Notes: generated by a model not told the origin, from the letters alone. A stretch of 32,174 bases of DNA from Gemmatimonadota bacterium (GCA_026706845.1 JAPOXY010000037.1:1-32174); one strand, 5' to 3'; shown: positions 15,073-24,480, counted from the stretch's first letter. Numbers and translations: made by a program.

Positions 15073-16305
15073 TTAATCGCTAAAAATATCACTCGCCCCA
15101 CTTAAAACATCTGTAATAACCTCTCCCTCTTTCATCACCATCTTCACCTGCCGCAAGCATGCAATATCTTCAAGCGGATTGCCCGATAGTGCAATCACAT
15201 CTGCGAACATCCCAACGCCAAGGTGTCCAATGGAATCCGCCATGTCCAACATCTCAGCCGTATTCGTCGTTACCGCCTTCAGCGCATCCACTTCCGACAC
15301 CCCCAGCCCAACGAGTTCTTTTGCCTCGCGCCAGAGCGTTGCATGCGTGCTATCGGTCCCCAAACACACTTTCACACCCGCCCGCACGGCTTCGGGAATA
15401 TATTTTGCCGTCAATTCGCGCGCGCGTTCAACCCGTTCGCGCCACCAATCCCACGCCCACGTATCAAAAGACGCAAAACCCACTTCATCGTCGAAAAACA
15501 GTTGCAAATTTGGATCGCTTAAATACGCGCCCGATTTCACAAACAAAGCCACATCCTCTTCGGTCAACAAATTGGCGTGTTCAATACTATCGATCCCCGC
15601 TTCCATTGCCCAGCGCATTGCCGGTCCGCCAATCGCGTGTGCGGCCACGGGCAGTCCCAGATCGTGTGAAACGGCAATCGCCGCGTCAATCTCCCGCCTC
15701 GAATACGCCGCCACATCTGTCAGGTCGCCTCGAATATAGTCCTGATATGAATCGCCCTGCCGCACATTGGTAATAAACAACTTGGTCCAATCCGCACCCT
15801 GAGAAAAATTCTCTCGGATCTTCAGCGTCAACTCTTCTTCCCCATCCGCGGGAAAACACAAAAAAGGCGCGGTCCCATGACTCGGCCTCAATGCCCGCAC
15901 ACACACCTTCAACCTGGGCCCCACGGCTTCGCCGCGATCAATCGCACCCTGAAAAGCCTTCTCAACACCCGAACGATCTCCCAGCGTGCGCATGGTCGTC
16001 ACGCCAGTGCTCAGATCGCTTCGCAAATTCATCGCACCGCGCAACACAGCCGTTATCGCGTCCAGATCGAAATGCGCGCTCAAAGGCGTGTTGAACCGAT
16101 TGTTAATCGTAATATGCACATGGGAATCAATCAACGCCGGCATCACGGTATAGGACGAACAATCCACCACCTCGGCATTTGGAGGTACATCCACTTCCGT
16201 CCCGACATCGACCACGCGCCCCTTGTTCACCACAACCATCCCCTGCGGGACGGGTGCACAATCGGGATGAACAATCAACAATTTGGATTTAATCACTTTT
16301 GACAT
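15073..16305 (-). CDS. Metal-dependent amidohydrolase, imidazolonepropionase-like
   Basis: The 410-aa protein carries the metal ligands of the amidohydrolase superfamily: H62 and H64 in DSHVHI, K175 in DWTKLFITN, H223 in AAHAIGG, H243 in SIEHAN and D318 in LGTDSTH. The N- and C-terminal beta-sandwich parts (GRVVDVG and GMFADVIALSGNPLEDI) are typical. Members hydrolyse cyclic amides, peptides such as prolidase substrates, or related bonds; which one is unknown. No Shine-Dalgarno is seen before the ATG at 16305 and the region is A/T-rich, so the message may be leaderless. The start codon lies inside the -35 region of the divergent luciferase-like gene. It is the first gene of an operon with the epimerase. 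Confidence 0.87.
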   Translation of the reverse strand: MSKVIKSKLLIVHPDCAPVPQGMVVVNKGRVVDVGTEVDVPPNAEVVDCSSYTVMPALIDSHVHITINNRFNTPLSAHFDLDAITAVLRGAMNLRSDLSTGVTTMRTLGDRSGVEKAFQGAIDRGEAVGPRLKVCVRALRPSHGTAPFLCFPADGEEELTLKIRENFSQGADWTKLFITNVRQGDSYQDYIRGDLTDVAAYSRREIDAAIAVSHDLGLPVAAHAIGGPAMRWAMEAGIDSIEHANLLTEEDVALFVKSGAYLSDPNLQLFFDDEVGFASFDTWAWDWWRERVERARELTAKYIPEAVRAGVKVCLGTDSTHATLWREAKELVGLGVSEVDALKAVTTNTAEMLDMADSIGHLGVGMFADVIALSGNPLEDIACLRQVKMVMKEGEVITDVLSGASDIFSD

Positions 16306-16325
16306 ATTTATTTTGTTTGTATAAT
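16299..16325 (+). promoter_or_regulatory. Sigma-70-type promoter of the luciferase-like gene
   Basis: TTGACA (16299-16304) and a perfect TATAAT (16320-16325) are 15 bp apart, slightly short, and 50 nt ahead of the ATG at 16375. The -35 box overlaps the divergent amidohydrolase start codon, so transcription of the two may interfere. Confidence 0.55.
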
Positions 16326-16374
16326 GTAGGGGGAAAAACAGAACACTGTTATCTCGATCACCGGAGATCTATCC

Positions 16375-17622
16375 ATGCAATTTGGCATCTTTTACGAACA
16401 CCAGATTCCCCGCCCCTGGGCAGAAGGCGAAGAATACCAGCTTTTCAAAGACGCGCTCGAGCAAGTCGAAGTTGCCGACAGAACTGGCATTGAATATGTT
16501 TGGGAAGTTGAACATCACTTTTTGGAAGAATATTCCCACTCCTCAGCACCCGAAGTCTTTCTCGCTGCATGTAGCCAGCGCTCCAAAAATATCCGCCTGG
16601 GACACGGCATTGTACTCATGCCCCCCAATTACAACCATCCGGCTCGCGTTGCCGAACGCATCGCAACCCTTGACCTGATCAGCGACGGGCGCGTTGAATG
16701 GGGCACGGGTGAATCGGCCTCTCGCGCAGAACTCGAGGGCTTCAACGTGCCACCAGGAGAAAAAAAAGCAATGTGGGCGGAAACCGTAAGGGAAACCGCT
16801 AAGATGCTCGCATCAGACCCGTATCCCGGATACGACGGCGAATTTTTCTCCATGCCCGAACGCAACGTCTTGCCCAAACCCCTGCAAAAACCCCACCCAC
16901 CGCTGTGGGTCGCCTGTTCCAATCGCGAAAGCATTCGCTGGGCGGGAAAACACGGCATCGGCGCGCTCACCTTTGCCTTTATTGAACCCGAAGACGCCAA
17001 ATACTGGGTTGACGAATACTACACCGCATTTGAAAACGAATGTGAACCCCTCGGACAAGCTGTCAATCCCACCATCGCCATGGTCGCTGGATTCATGTGC
17101 CACGAAAACGGAGAAAAAGCGCGAGCACAGGGCCTCGAAGGATTCCAATTTTTCGGCTATGCGCTCTCCCATTACTACCGCCACGGCACGCACATCCCCG
17201 GCAAATTTGACATCTGGGCAGACTTCCAGCAAAACAAACCCGAACGAAAAAAAGGTTCGGGATCAGGCTGCATTGGCTCCCCAGATGAAATACGCGCTCA
17301 CCTCGAATCAATGGAAGAAATCGGCGTCGATCAGGTCGTCTTCCTCCAGCAAGCTGGCAACAACAAACACGATCATATATGCGAATCGCTCGAATGTTTC
17401 GCACAAAATGTATTGCCAGACTTCAAAGCGCGACATGAAATATACGCCGCACAAAAAGCAGAACGACTCGGTCCCGCCATTGAAAAAGCACTCTCTAAAA
17501 TTCCACCGATAGACAAACCCAAATCCACACCCTTCGAAGCCTATCCACTCCTGAAATCACCCGACGAAAAGCAAGAAGACCTCGAAATTGTAGAATCCGT
17601 TGCGGGGAAAAAATCCTCATAG
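16375..17622 (+). CDS. LLM-class flavin-dependent oxidoreductase (luciferase-like monooxygenase)
   Basis: The 415-aa protein begins MQFGIFYEHQIPRPW and shows the bacterial luciferase-type TIM barrel: EVADRTGIEYVWEVEHHF, the strand IRLGHGIVLMPP, PARVAERIATLDLISDGRVEWGTGE and the PLQKPHPPLWVA segment. These enzymes use FMNH2 or F420 to oxidise organic substrates. The length is above the usual 330-370 because of a polar tail after about 360. GGAG precedes the ATG. The neighbours (amidohydrolase, aminotransferase) suggest breakdown of a nitrogen-containing compound, which is inference only. Confidence 0.87.
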   Translation: MQFGIFYEHQIPRPWAEGEEYQLFKDALEQVEVADRTGIEYVWEVEHHFLEEYSHSSAPEVFLAACSQRSKNIRLGHGIVLMPPNYNHPARVAERIATLDLISDGRVEWGTGESASRAELEGFNVPPGEKKAMWAETVRETAKMLASDPYPGYDGEFFSMPERNVLPKPLQKPHPPLWVACSNRESIRWAGKHGIGALTFAFIEPEDAKYWVDEYYTAFENECEPLGQAVNPTIAMVAGFMCHENGEKARAQGLEGFQFFGYALSHYYRHGTHIPGKFDIWADFQQNKPERKKGSGSGCIGSPDEIRAHLESMEEIGVDQVVFLQQAGNNKHDHICESLECFAQNVLPDFKARHEIYAAQKAERLGPAIEKALSKIPPIDKPKSTPFEAYPLLKSPDEKQEDLEIVESVAGKKSS

Positions 17623-17625
17623 ACG

Positions 17626-18834
17626 TCAATCCAGATCCCCAATCGCCTCGCGCACCGCTTCTATTGTATCTTCAATATTCGCCTCTGTATGTGCCAGAGA
17701 GAGAAACATAGGATGCGAGGGATGCAAGTAATACCCCTGTGCAAGACATCCCCGCAACATCTCCATGCAGCGATCGCGGTCAGAATCGTCTATCACGGGA
17801 CGCGGCATTGGCCCAACGCCAATGAGATGATAACTCAACCCTGCTGCTTTGCAAACCGCGTTGATACCCTCGATCAATCGACTTCCAATTTTCCATTGAT
17901 AGGCAATGCCATTCCGCCTCCGTAGTTCCCCGATCACGACCTCCATTGCCGTCAAACTGAGCGGATCCCCATGCGCGGTACCTGTCATCCACACCGACTG
18001 ACACGCTTTTGACCCCAAAATCTCGCGCTTCCCGGCAATAAAACTTCCCGCATACCCATTGCAACACGCTTTGCCAAACGTCGCAATATCGGGTATAACG
18101 CCATAATATTCCCCCCCACCGCCCATTGCCACGCGAAAACCCACCTTTGTCTCGTCAAACACGCAGACTGCGCCATGTGCATGGGCCAGATCTACACACC
18201 CTTGCAAAAACCCATCTGGCGGTCCACTCCCTTGAATCGTCTCCATCACCACACACGCCACCTGATTGTCATATTTTTTTAAATGCGATTCCAGAGCATC
18301 CAAATCGCCGTAGGGAACCGCGCAGGTCAGTTCGCTGACGGATTTCGGAACACCCTCGTCGCCGGGACGCGCCCAATCGTGCCAGCCGTGATACCCGCAC
18401 GTAATCACTCTATCGCGCCCCGTATATACCCGCGACAAGCGCACCGCACTGGAAGTCGCCGCACTGCCCCCAATAAAAAAACCCACCATCTCCGCACATG
18501 GAATCACTTCAATGAGCAATTCTGCAACCGCCAACTCTCTGGGATGCGCCAGACTGTACACTGTGCCATTCGCCACCTGCTCGTGTATTGCACGGCACAC
18601 AGCAGAATCATCATACCCCAGAACAATCGGCCCGAAACCCATTACATAATCCAAAAACTCATTGCCATCCACATCCCAAAATCGCGCCCCCGACGCGCGC
18701 TGTACAAATGAGGGATAGTCCATATCGACCTGACCAAAAATATTCTTATGGGGAATGTACCCGCGAACCAGAACATCGCCATAGCGATTCAGCAGAGCCT
18801 TTGACTTTGCAATGGTGTAATTCTTTTTTGCCAT
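17626..18834 (-). CDS. PLP-dependent class III aminotransferase (glutamate-1-semialdehyde aminomutase-like)
   Basis: The start is the ATG at 18834 (MAKKNYTIAK) because GGAGGAGG lies 5 nt before it; an in-frame ATG at 18876 lacks a ribosome site. The 402-aa protein has the fold-type I features: DVDGNEFLDYVMGFG, the phosphate-binding GGSAATSSAVRLSR, CGYHGWHDW, D227 in VFDETKVGFR and the PLP lysine K255 in ATFGKACCNGY. It resembles the glutamate-1-semialdehyde aminomutase/omega-aminotransferase group, but as a stand-alone copy away from heme genes it is more likely catabolic. The usual hydrophobic pair before TGFR is changed to TKVGFR. It converges tail-to-tail with the luciferase-like gene, with 3 nt between stops. 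Confidence 0.87.
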   Translation of the reverse strand: MAKKNYTIAKSKALLNRYGDVLVRGYIPHKNIFGQVDMDYPSFVQRASGARFWDVDGNEFLDYVMGFGPIVLGYDDSAVCRAIHEQVANGTVYSLAHPRELAVAELLIEVIPCAEMVGFFIGGSAATSSAVRLSRVYTGRDRVITCGYHGWHDWARPGDEGVPKSVSELTCAVPYGDLDALESHLKKYDNQVACVVMETIQGSGPPDGFLQGCVDLAHAHGAVCVFDETKVGFRVAMGGGGEYYGVIPDIATFGKACCNGYAGSFIAGKREILGSKACQSVWMTGTAHGDPLSLTAMEVVIGELRRRNGIAYQWKIGSRLIEGINAVCKAAGLSYHLIGVGPMPRPVIDDSDRDRCMEMLRGCLAQGYYLHPSHPMFLSLAHTEANIEDTIEAVREAIGDLD

Positions 18835-18958
18835 TTCGACCTCCTCCGCGCGTAAATTGAACCTCTTATTCAACAAATAAACTTCTCAGACAGACACAAG
18901 CACAAAATAGACTGCTTCTGCGCTCCTATTGTACTTGCCCCTCGTCTTTTCTTGTCTT

Positions 18959-18976
18959 ATCCTATTTTAATAGGAT
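18959..18976. promoter_or_regulatory. Palindrome upstream of the dehydrogenase gene (possible operator)
   Basis: ATCCTATT and AATAGGAT form a perfect 8-bp inverted repeat around a TT centre, 26 nt before the dehydrogenase ATG. A repressor site in the -10 region or a small leader hairpin are both possible. Confidence 0.45.
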
Positions 18977-19002
18977 CGCCCTCACTTCTAACCGGAGAAC
19001 TT

Positions 19003-20037
19003 ATGCCACGCGAACTCATTGCAGACCGGCCGGGACACACGACATTGCGAGAATACGACGAAGAGCCCCTCAAACGCGATCAAGTGCGCGCAAAAAGCTC
19101 GTTTTCAGCAGTAAAACACGGCACGGAGTTCCGGGGTTTTCAGGCAAATACACTCGATGCGTCCGATATTTTTAGCTGGGAATGGCGCATGCACCTGCGC
19201 GGGCAAAAACAGAAAGATGCATTCCCAAAACGGTTGGGCAATATGTATGTCGCCGAAGTGACAGACGTGGGACGAGACGTGTCAAATATTCGGGTGGGAG
19301 ATCGGATTTTTGGCCATGGTCCCGTTCGAGAGACGCATACACTTTCGGCGGATCGCGTAGAAAAATCTCCGGATGGTGTATCGTGGCAGGCTCTAATGGC
19401 TACAGACCCCGCAGGCGTTGCCCTCGGCGGCGTCAGAGATGCCAATATTCGCATTGGGGATCGCGTCGCAGTCTTTGGTCTGGGAGCGATTGGATTGATG
19501 ACCGTACAACTCGCCCGCATCGCAGGCGCGCGCTGGGTCGCGGCAATTGATCCCATTGAAAAGCGATGTCTGATTTCAGAAGCCTACGGTGCAGACGTCG
19601 TCCTGGACCCGCGCGAAGCCGATGTGGGCATGGTCATTAAACAAGCCACCGCAAAACTCGGCGTCGATGTATCCATGGAAACCAGCGGATCGTCCGCCGC
19701 AATGACCGATGCACTGCGTTCAACGCGCTATCAGGGCACCGTTGTATCCACAGCATATTACAATGCCCCCATGCAAAGTCTGCATTTGACCGGCGAATGG
19801 CATCGCAATCGGATTCGCATTATATCCGTGAGATCAGACAGCGAACCCTGGCTGGATTACGGATGGGACAAAAAGCGCGGAAATAAAGAAGCCTTCGACC
19901 TGCTCGTTGAAGGCCGTCTAAACGCCGAGGGCTTAATCGATCCCATCGTGCCTCTTAACCATGTTGCCGAAGCCTATATGCAAATGAATGAACACCCGGA
20001 AACGGGCATTAAACTCGGTGTTGATCATTCCCTCTAA
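19003..20037 (+). CDS. Medium-chain (MDR) zinc-type alcohol dehydrogenase-like protein
   Basis: The start is the ATG at 19003 (MPRELIADRPG), with CGGAGA 6-7 nt upstream, in preference to an in-frame ATG at 18952. The 344-aa protein has the MDR Rossmann motif VAVFGLGAIGLMTVQLARIAGA followed by an acidic residue (AAIDP) that favours NAD. The catalytic N-terminal half keeps GHG in the position of the GHE zinc motif but lacks the structural-zinc cysteine loop. It probably oxidises a sugar alcohol or related polyol. It is followed after 22 nt by the outer-membrane CBM9-DUF5916 gene, so the two may be one transcript. Confidence 0.85.
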   Translation: MPRELIADRPGHTTLREYDEEPLKRDQVRAKSSFSAVKHGTEFRGFQANTLDASDIFSWEWRMHLRGQKQKDAFPKRLGNMYVAEVTDVGRDVSNIRVGDRIFGHGPVRETHTLSADRVEKSPDGVSWQALMATDPAGVALGGVRDANIRIGDRVAVFGLGAIGLMTVQLARIAGARWVAAIDPIEKRCLISEAYGADVVLDPREADVGMVIKQATAKLGVDVSMETSGSSAAMTDALRSTRYQGTVVSTAYYNAPMQSLHLTGEWHRNRIRIISVRSDSEPWLDYGWDKKRGNKEAFDLLVEGRLNAEGLIDPIVPLNHVAEAYMQMNEHPETGIKLGVDHSL

Positions 20038-20059
20038 TGGATGATTTCAACATTTACTC

Positions 20060-22525
20060 ATGCCAAAAATTCAAACCATAGCATTATGTCTATCCATCCT
20101 GTTGACCACCACAGACCTGCTGGCGAATGAGGGCACAGTACAGCAAGTCTCAGGAGACCTCGTTTACGTCACGGGCATGAATGGTCTGGCGCCACTGTGG
20201 TCAAATCTCACAGTGCAGAACGGACAGGACACAGGCGCAAAACTCGAAGTCATCAAAGAACTGCCAGAACTGGTCGTTACAAGAGTCGTAGAAGCCAACG
20301 GAACAGCGGTGAATACCGGCGATGCAGTAGTGCTGAGCAGCACACAACCAGATGCATCAGCGCGAAGAGCGAGGCGGATTGTTTACGCTACCCGCGTTGG
20401 TAAAAATCCAAATGTAGATGGCGTACTGGACGATCCCGTATGGTCGCAGGCAACGCCGATCAGGGGTTTTGTACAGCGCGATCCAAACTACTGGATGCCG
20501 AGTCCCGAACAAACAGTCGCGCGGATTATTTACACGGACAAGAGCATCTACTTTGGCTTTGAATGCCTCGTCCCGGACTCCTCTCAATTTATCGCAAACA
20601 ACATGCGACGAGATTCCGAAATTTCCGGCGATGACAATGTTCAAATCCTGCTCGACACGTACAATGATCGCCAGAACGGCTTCTTTTTCTTTGTCAACCC
20701 CCTGGGGGCGCAAAGCGACTTGATGCTCTCCAACGAGGGGCGAACCTATAATCGCGATTGGGACTGCAATTGGACCGCCCGTACCAAGCACTATCCCGAC
20801 CGATGGACGGCTGAAATCGAAATCCCGTTTAGCCAACTGCGGTTTAAGCAAGCAGCCGACGCCACCTGGGGCATCAACCTCGCGCGCTATATTGCCCGAA
20901 AAAATCTGGCGACCCAGCTCGTCGTCGGCCAGCAGACTTCTTCATCCACAGAGCGTTACCGCACGGCGGACATCGGCGAACTTCACGGCCTCCAACACAT
21001 TCGCGCCAGGCGCCCGATATACATCAAACCCTACGCCTTGCCGGGCACGACCATCGACGATCAGGCAATCAATCCCTCTGAAAGCCGCACATTTGAAACG
21101 GGTCTCGATCTGCGCTATGGCATCACGTCAAACATCTCGCTCGACTTATCCTACAACACGGATTTCGCACAGGTAGAAGGCGATCAGGAACAAACCAACC
21201 TGACGCAATTCCGCCTCTTCTTCCCCGAAAAACGCGAATTCTTCCTCGAAGGAGCCAACCTCTTCCAATTTGGCGAACAAGCGCGAAGAACCGGCAGCGG
21301 TACCAGACCTCCCACCCTCCTCTTTTATACCAGACGCATCGGCCTTGAAAAAGGAAAAAAAATCCCGATTATCGTCGGGTCAAAAATTGCCGGGAAAGAG
21401 GGACGAACCAGTATTGGCGGCCTCAATGTACTGACCGACGCGGCATTGTTTGCAGAAGATGGCGATACAGTCCAGGTACACCGCACCAACTACTCAGTAG
21501 TCAGAATAAGACGCGACGTATTCGCGCGGTCAAACTTTGGTTTCATCATGGTCAACAAACAAATTGATGACCCTCGCGAGGGATGGAACCAGTACAATCG
21601 CGCGGGCGGTGTTGATTTCAACTATTCTCCAACGCCAAACCTGAATTTCCAGGCATTTGTAGCGCGAACATGGGATTCGCAAATCGGAGATGCAGACGAT
21701 GCGCGATTTGTATCTATGAATTATCGCGGCACCAGGTACTGGGCGCGTTTCAAAGTCCTCGATGTCGAGGACCAATTTGAGCCCGCCGTGGGATTCATCA
21801 ATCGCAGAAGAGGATTGGATGGTTTCAAACGCTATGATCTCTATACACGCTACCGCCCCAGACCGAAATTTGGCAATATTCGCTACATGTCAATCGGTCC
21901 TGAAGCACAAATCTTTACAGACCACAACAACAAGGTGAAATACTGGACAGTCGAACTCTCGGCATTTACCATTTTTAATACCGGTGACTACTGGCGGAAC
22001 GAATTAAAACGCACTCGCGACGTGGTCGATGAAGAATTCTCTCCCTCTGCTCGAAACAAAGATGTAGTCATCCCTCCTGGGGAATATACCTTCACATCAT
22101 TTATCACGGGACCGCGTCCCAGCCGATCCCGAAAACTGCGCCCTGGCATCACCTTTGAGGCCGGCACGTATTACACGGGAAGACGCTATACCATACGCTC
22201 GGAAAGCTCTTTTCGCCCCTCTGGCCAACTGTCTTATGAAGTGGAATATCAGGGCGACTGGGTCCGACTTCCGCAGGGGAACTTTAATATCCACACACTC
22301 AGCAATCGCCTGCAATACTCCTTTTCCACAGACTTTTTTGTCAAACTCTTTGTCCAGTGGAACAACGACAAAGAATTCGCCAGCGCGAATTTTCTCCTCA
22401 ACTACCGGTATCGCCCCGGCAGCGACATCTTTCTCGTCTTCGACAGCGCTTATGGCACCGATCCGACCTTAACCCGACGAAATCGCTCAGTACTCCTTAA
22501 GCTCTCCTATCTCCTGGGTCTGTGA
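20060..22525 (+). CDS. CBM9-like/DUF5916 outer-membrane beta-barrel protein
   Basis: The 821-aa product has a signal peptide (about 1-22, ending TTTDLLANEG), a short beta-rich segment, then a CBM9-like domain at about 115-290 (NVDGVLDDPVWSQA, the PFSQLRFKQAAD...WGINLAR motif). A long region follows with the DUF5916 hallmarks DFAQVEGDQEQTNLTQFRLF and FPEKREFFLEGANLF and alternating beta strands to the end (LKLSYLLGL), consistent with an outer-membrane barrel. Such proteins are frequent in FCB bacteria and are thought to take part in capture of carbohydrate or other ligands; no direct function is known. No Shine-Dalgarno is obvious. It ends one base before the stop of the convergent thiolase gene. 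Confidence 0.87.
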   Translation: MPKIQTIALCLSILLTTTDLLANEGTVQQVSGDLVYVTGMNGLAPLWSNLTVQNGQDTGAKLEVIKELPELVVTRVVEANGTAVNTGDAVVLSSTQPDASARRARRIVYATRVGKNPNVDGVLDDPVWSQATPIRGFVQRDPNYWMPSPEQTVARIIYTDKSIYFGFECLVPDSSQFIANNMRRDSEISGDDNVQILLDTYNDRQNGFFFFVNPLGAQSDLMLSNEGRTYNRDWDCNWTARTKHYPDRWTAEIEIPFSQLRFKQAADATWGINLARYIARKNLATQLVVGQQTSSSTERYRTADIGELHGLQHIRARRPIYIKPYALPGTTIDDQAINPSESRTFETGLDLRYGITSNISLDLSYNTDFAQVEGDQEQTNLTQFRLFFPEKREFFLEGANLFQFGEQARRTGSGTRPPTLLFYTRRIGLEKGKKIPIIVGSKIAGKEGRTSIGGLNVLTDAALFAEDGDTVQVHRTNYSVVRIRRDVFARSNFGFIMVNKQIDDPREGWNQYNRAGGVDFNYSPTPNLNFQAFVARTWDSQIGDADDARFVSMNYRGTRYWARFKVLDVEDQFEPAVGFINRRRGLDGFKRYDLYTRYRPRPKFGNIRYMSIGPEAQIFTDHNNKVKYWTVELSAFTIFNTGDYWRNELKRTRDVVDEEFSPSARNKDVVIPPGEYTFTSFITGPRPSRSRKLRPGITFEAGTYYTGRRYTIRSESSFRPSGQLSYEVEYQGDWVRLPQGNFNIHTLSNRLQYSFSTDFFVKLFVQWNNDKEFASANFLLNYRYRPGSDIFLVFDSAYGTDPTLTRRNRSVLLKLSYLLGL

Positions 22526-22526
22526 A

Positions 22527-23714
22527 TTACTTCTCGCGTTTCACATTCTCAACAGCCAGCGCGACGGCCTCGCCTCCACCAATGCAGAGTGAGGCAATGC
22601 CAATGCGCTTGTCGGCGTGTTTCAGGGCGTGAATAAGCGTTACGAGAATGCGCGTACCGCTCGCCCCAATGGGATGCCCCAGCGCGACAGCCCCGCCATT
22701 GACATTGAGTTTTTCCGCCGGAATGCCCAGATCCTGAGTCGCTGCCATTGGAACGCCGGAAAAGGCTTCGTTAATTTCAAACAGATCGATATCCGAGACC
22801 GCAAGGGAGAGTTTGGACAAAAGTTTGGAGATGGCACCGATAGGCGCAAGTGTGAACCACTCAGGCTCCTGTGCGTGTGTAGCATAACCCAAAATCTCAA
22901 CTTCGGGTGTAACACCGCAATCTTCTGCTTTTTCGCCTGAAAGGACGATAACAGACGCTGCGCCATCGTTGATACTCGACGCATTTCCAGGCGTCACAGT
23001 GCCGTCTTTTGAAAACGCAGGGCGCAGTTGGCGGAGTTTGTCCTCGTCAAATCTCAGGGGTTCTTCATCCTGGTCTATGGACGCAATTATCTTGCCAGAG
23101 GGTGCTTCTACGGGTACAATCTCGCTGCGGAATCGACCTTCGCTATCGGCGCGAAGTGCTCTGTTATAGCTACTAATGGCAAAATCATCCTGGTCTTCGC
23201 GCGAAAAATCGTAGCGCTCAGCACATCGGTCACCACAGGTCCCCATGTGCAAATCATTGTACACATCCCATAAGCCATCGCGGATCATTGAGTCAACGAG
23301 TTCGCCTGCCCCCAGTCTATAACCCGTCCGCGCGTTTTCGAGAAGATAGGGCGCGCGGCTCATGTTTTCCGTGCCTCCTGCGAGAATCAATTCGGCATCG
23401 CCACATTGGATGGCCTGCGCAGCGAGCATGATGGATTTGAGGCCCGAACCGCAAACTTTGTTGACCGTTGTCGCCCCCACCGACGTATCGAGACCCGCGC
23501 CAATGGCGACTTGACGCGCGACATTTTGGCCCAGTCCGGCGCTGAGCACATTGCCAAAAATTACTTCATCGACTTCATCGCCAATGATGCCCGCCTGCGC
23601 TATCGAAGCTGCCGCGACCACACTACCCAATTCAGGTGCAGACACCTCGGCAAAACCGCCCATAAATCCACCAATAGCCGTGCGCTTGCTCCCGGTGATA
23701 TAAATGTGTTTCAT
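22527..23714 (-). CDS. Acetyl-CoA C-acyltransferase (thiolase)
   Basis: The start is the ATG at 23714 (MKHIYITGSKRTAIG), 7 nt after GGAGG; two upstream in-frame ATGs are poorly placed. The 395-aa protein has the thiolase triad: nucleophile C88 in NKVCGSGLKS, H347 in GGAVALGHPIGASG and C377 in ASLCIGGGEA. It makes or cleaves acetoacetyl-CoA or longer 3-ketoacyl-CoA. No beta-oxidation partner (hydratase, dehydrogenase) is adjacent, so synthetic versus degradative use cannot be decided. Confidence 0.93.
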   Translation of the reverse strand: MKHIYITGSKRTAIGGFMGGFAEVSAPELGSVVAAASIAQAGIIGDEVDEVIFGNVLSAGLGQNVARQVAIGAGLDTSVGATTVNKVCGSGLKSIMLAAQAIQCGDAELILAGGTENMSRAPYLLENARTGYRLGAGELVDSMIRDGLWDVYNDLHMGTCGDRCAERYDFSREDQDDFAISSYNRALRADSEGRFRSEIVPVEAPSGKIIASIDQDEEPLRFDEDKLRQLRPAFSKDGTVTPGNASSINDGAASVIVLSGEKAEDCGVTPEVEILGYATHAQEPEWFTLAPIGAISKLLSKLSLAVSDIDLFEINEAFSGVPMAATQDLGIPAEKLNVNGGAVALGHPIGASGTRILVTLIHALKHADKRIGIASLCIGGGEAVALAVENVKREK

Positions 23715-23780
23715 AGTCATTCCTCCATTTTTCAAGACTATCAAGATACATCCAGACCTGGAAATAACGCAAGAAATAAG

Positions 23781-23795
23781 AGGTAAGAGGTGAAA
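23781..23795. repeat. 15-mer shared with 14116-14130
   Basis: AGGTAAGAGGTGAAA occurs identically at both sites. Here it provides the ribosome site and GTG start of the cytochrome gene; at 14116-14130 it lies after the isomerase gene. Confidence 0.5.
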
Positions 23796-24140
23796 CATCT
23801 AATCGCCATTGCCCTGTGTAGTATTTTATGTGCATTAATCCTCATGATGGCCTGTTCTACACCCCCCGATGGCAAAACCGTATTTATCGAATCGGGCTGT
23901 ACAAGATGCCATGAAATCAACGGCTCTGGCGGTTCGCAAGGACCGCGGTTAGAGGGCTTGCAAAGCAAATGGACACCCGAATCACTGGAAGAATTTTTGA
24001 TTGATCCCCCTGCGTACGCAAAAGACAATGCCCGATTGCTGGCGTATCAAAAAAAATACCCAACGCCAATGCCCAGACTTGAAATCGCGCCTGCACAGCG
24101 AAAAATACTCGTCCAATATCTACTTAAAAGGTATCCATGA
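23790..24140 (+). CDS. Small c-type cytochrome lipoprotein
   Basis: A GTG at 23790 behind AAGAGG starts a 116-aa protein. It has a hydrophobic signal ending in the lipobox MMAC (Cys near 22), then a single heme site CTRCH in ESGCTRCHEINGSGGSQGP, and a candidate distal Met in TPMPRL. It is a membrane-anchored class I cytochrome c facing the periplasm or outside, probably an electron shuttle. The divergent thiolase starts 75 nt away. Its stop overlaps the next start codon (ATGA). Confidence 0.87.
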   Translation: MKHLIAIALCSILCALILMMACSTPPDGKTVFIESGCTRCHEINGSGGSQGPRLEGLQSKWTPESLEEFLIDPPAYAKDNARLLAYQKKYPTPMPRLEIAPAQRKILVQYLLKRYP

Positions 24141-24457
24141 AAAATCAGATCGACAAAAAATACGAGCGGATATACAGAGAGGTCGCCAAAATTCCCGAAG
24201 GTACTGTGGCAACTTATGGGCAGATTGCCGATCGGGTTGGATGTGGACCGCGCGAAGTGGGCAGAGCACTATCGGAATTGCCGCCGCATACATCCTGTCC
24301 CTGGCACCGGGTCATCAATGCGCGGGGAATGGTGTCCATTCGCAGTGGGAATCACATGGCACATCACGACCAGGAAGCCCGCCTCGAACGAGAAGGCATT
24401 GTATTTGTCAATGGCCGCGTCGATCTCGAAATTTACAGGTGGGAAGCAGATTTTTAA
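24137..24457 (+). CDS. Alkyltransferase-like protein (ATL), MGMT family without the active cysteine
   Basis: The 106-aa protein is the DNA-binding half of O6-alkylguanine-DNA alkyltransferases: GTVATYGQIADRVG with the recognition helix GPREVGRALS. The active-site motif PCHRV is changed to PWHRV (W56), the mark of ATL proteins, which bind O6-alkylguanine and hand it to nucleotide excision repair instead of removing the alkyl group. It is translationally coupled to the cytochrome gene, an odd pairing with no known functional reason. Confidence 0.9.
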   Translation: MKNQIDKKYERIYREVAKIPEGTVATYGQIADRVGCGPREVGRALSELPPHTSCPWHRVINARGMVSIRSGNHMAHHDQEARLEREGIVFVNGRVDLEIYRWEADF

Positions 24458-24480
24458 GGCTTGAATTGGAAATTTGTGTA

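Noticed and set aside
14442-15083. 213-aa plus-strand frame opposite the epimerase gene
   Set aside because: The minus strand has the NAD motif, YxxxK and a good ribosome site; the plus frame has none of these.
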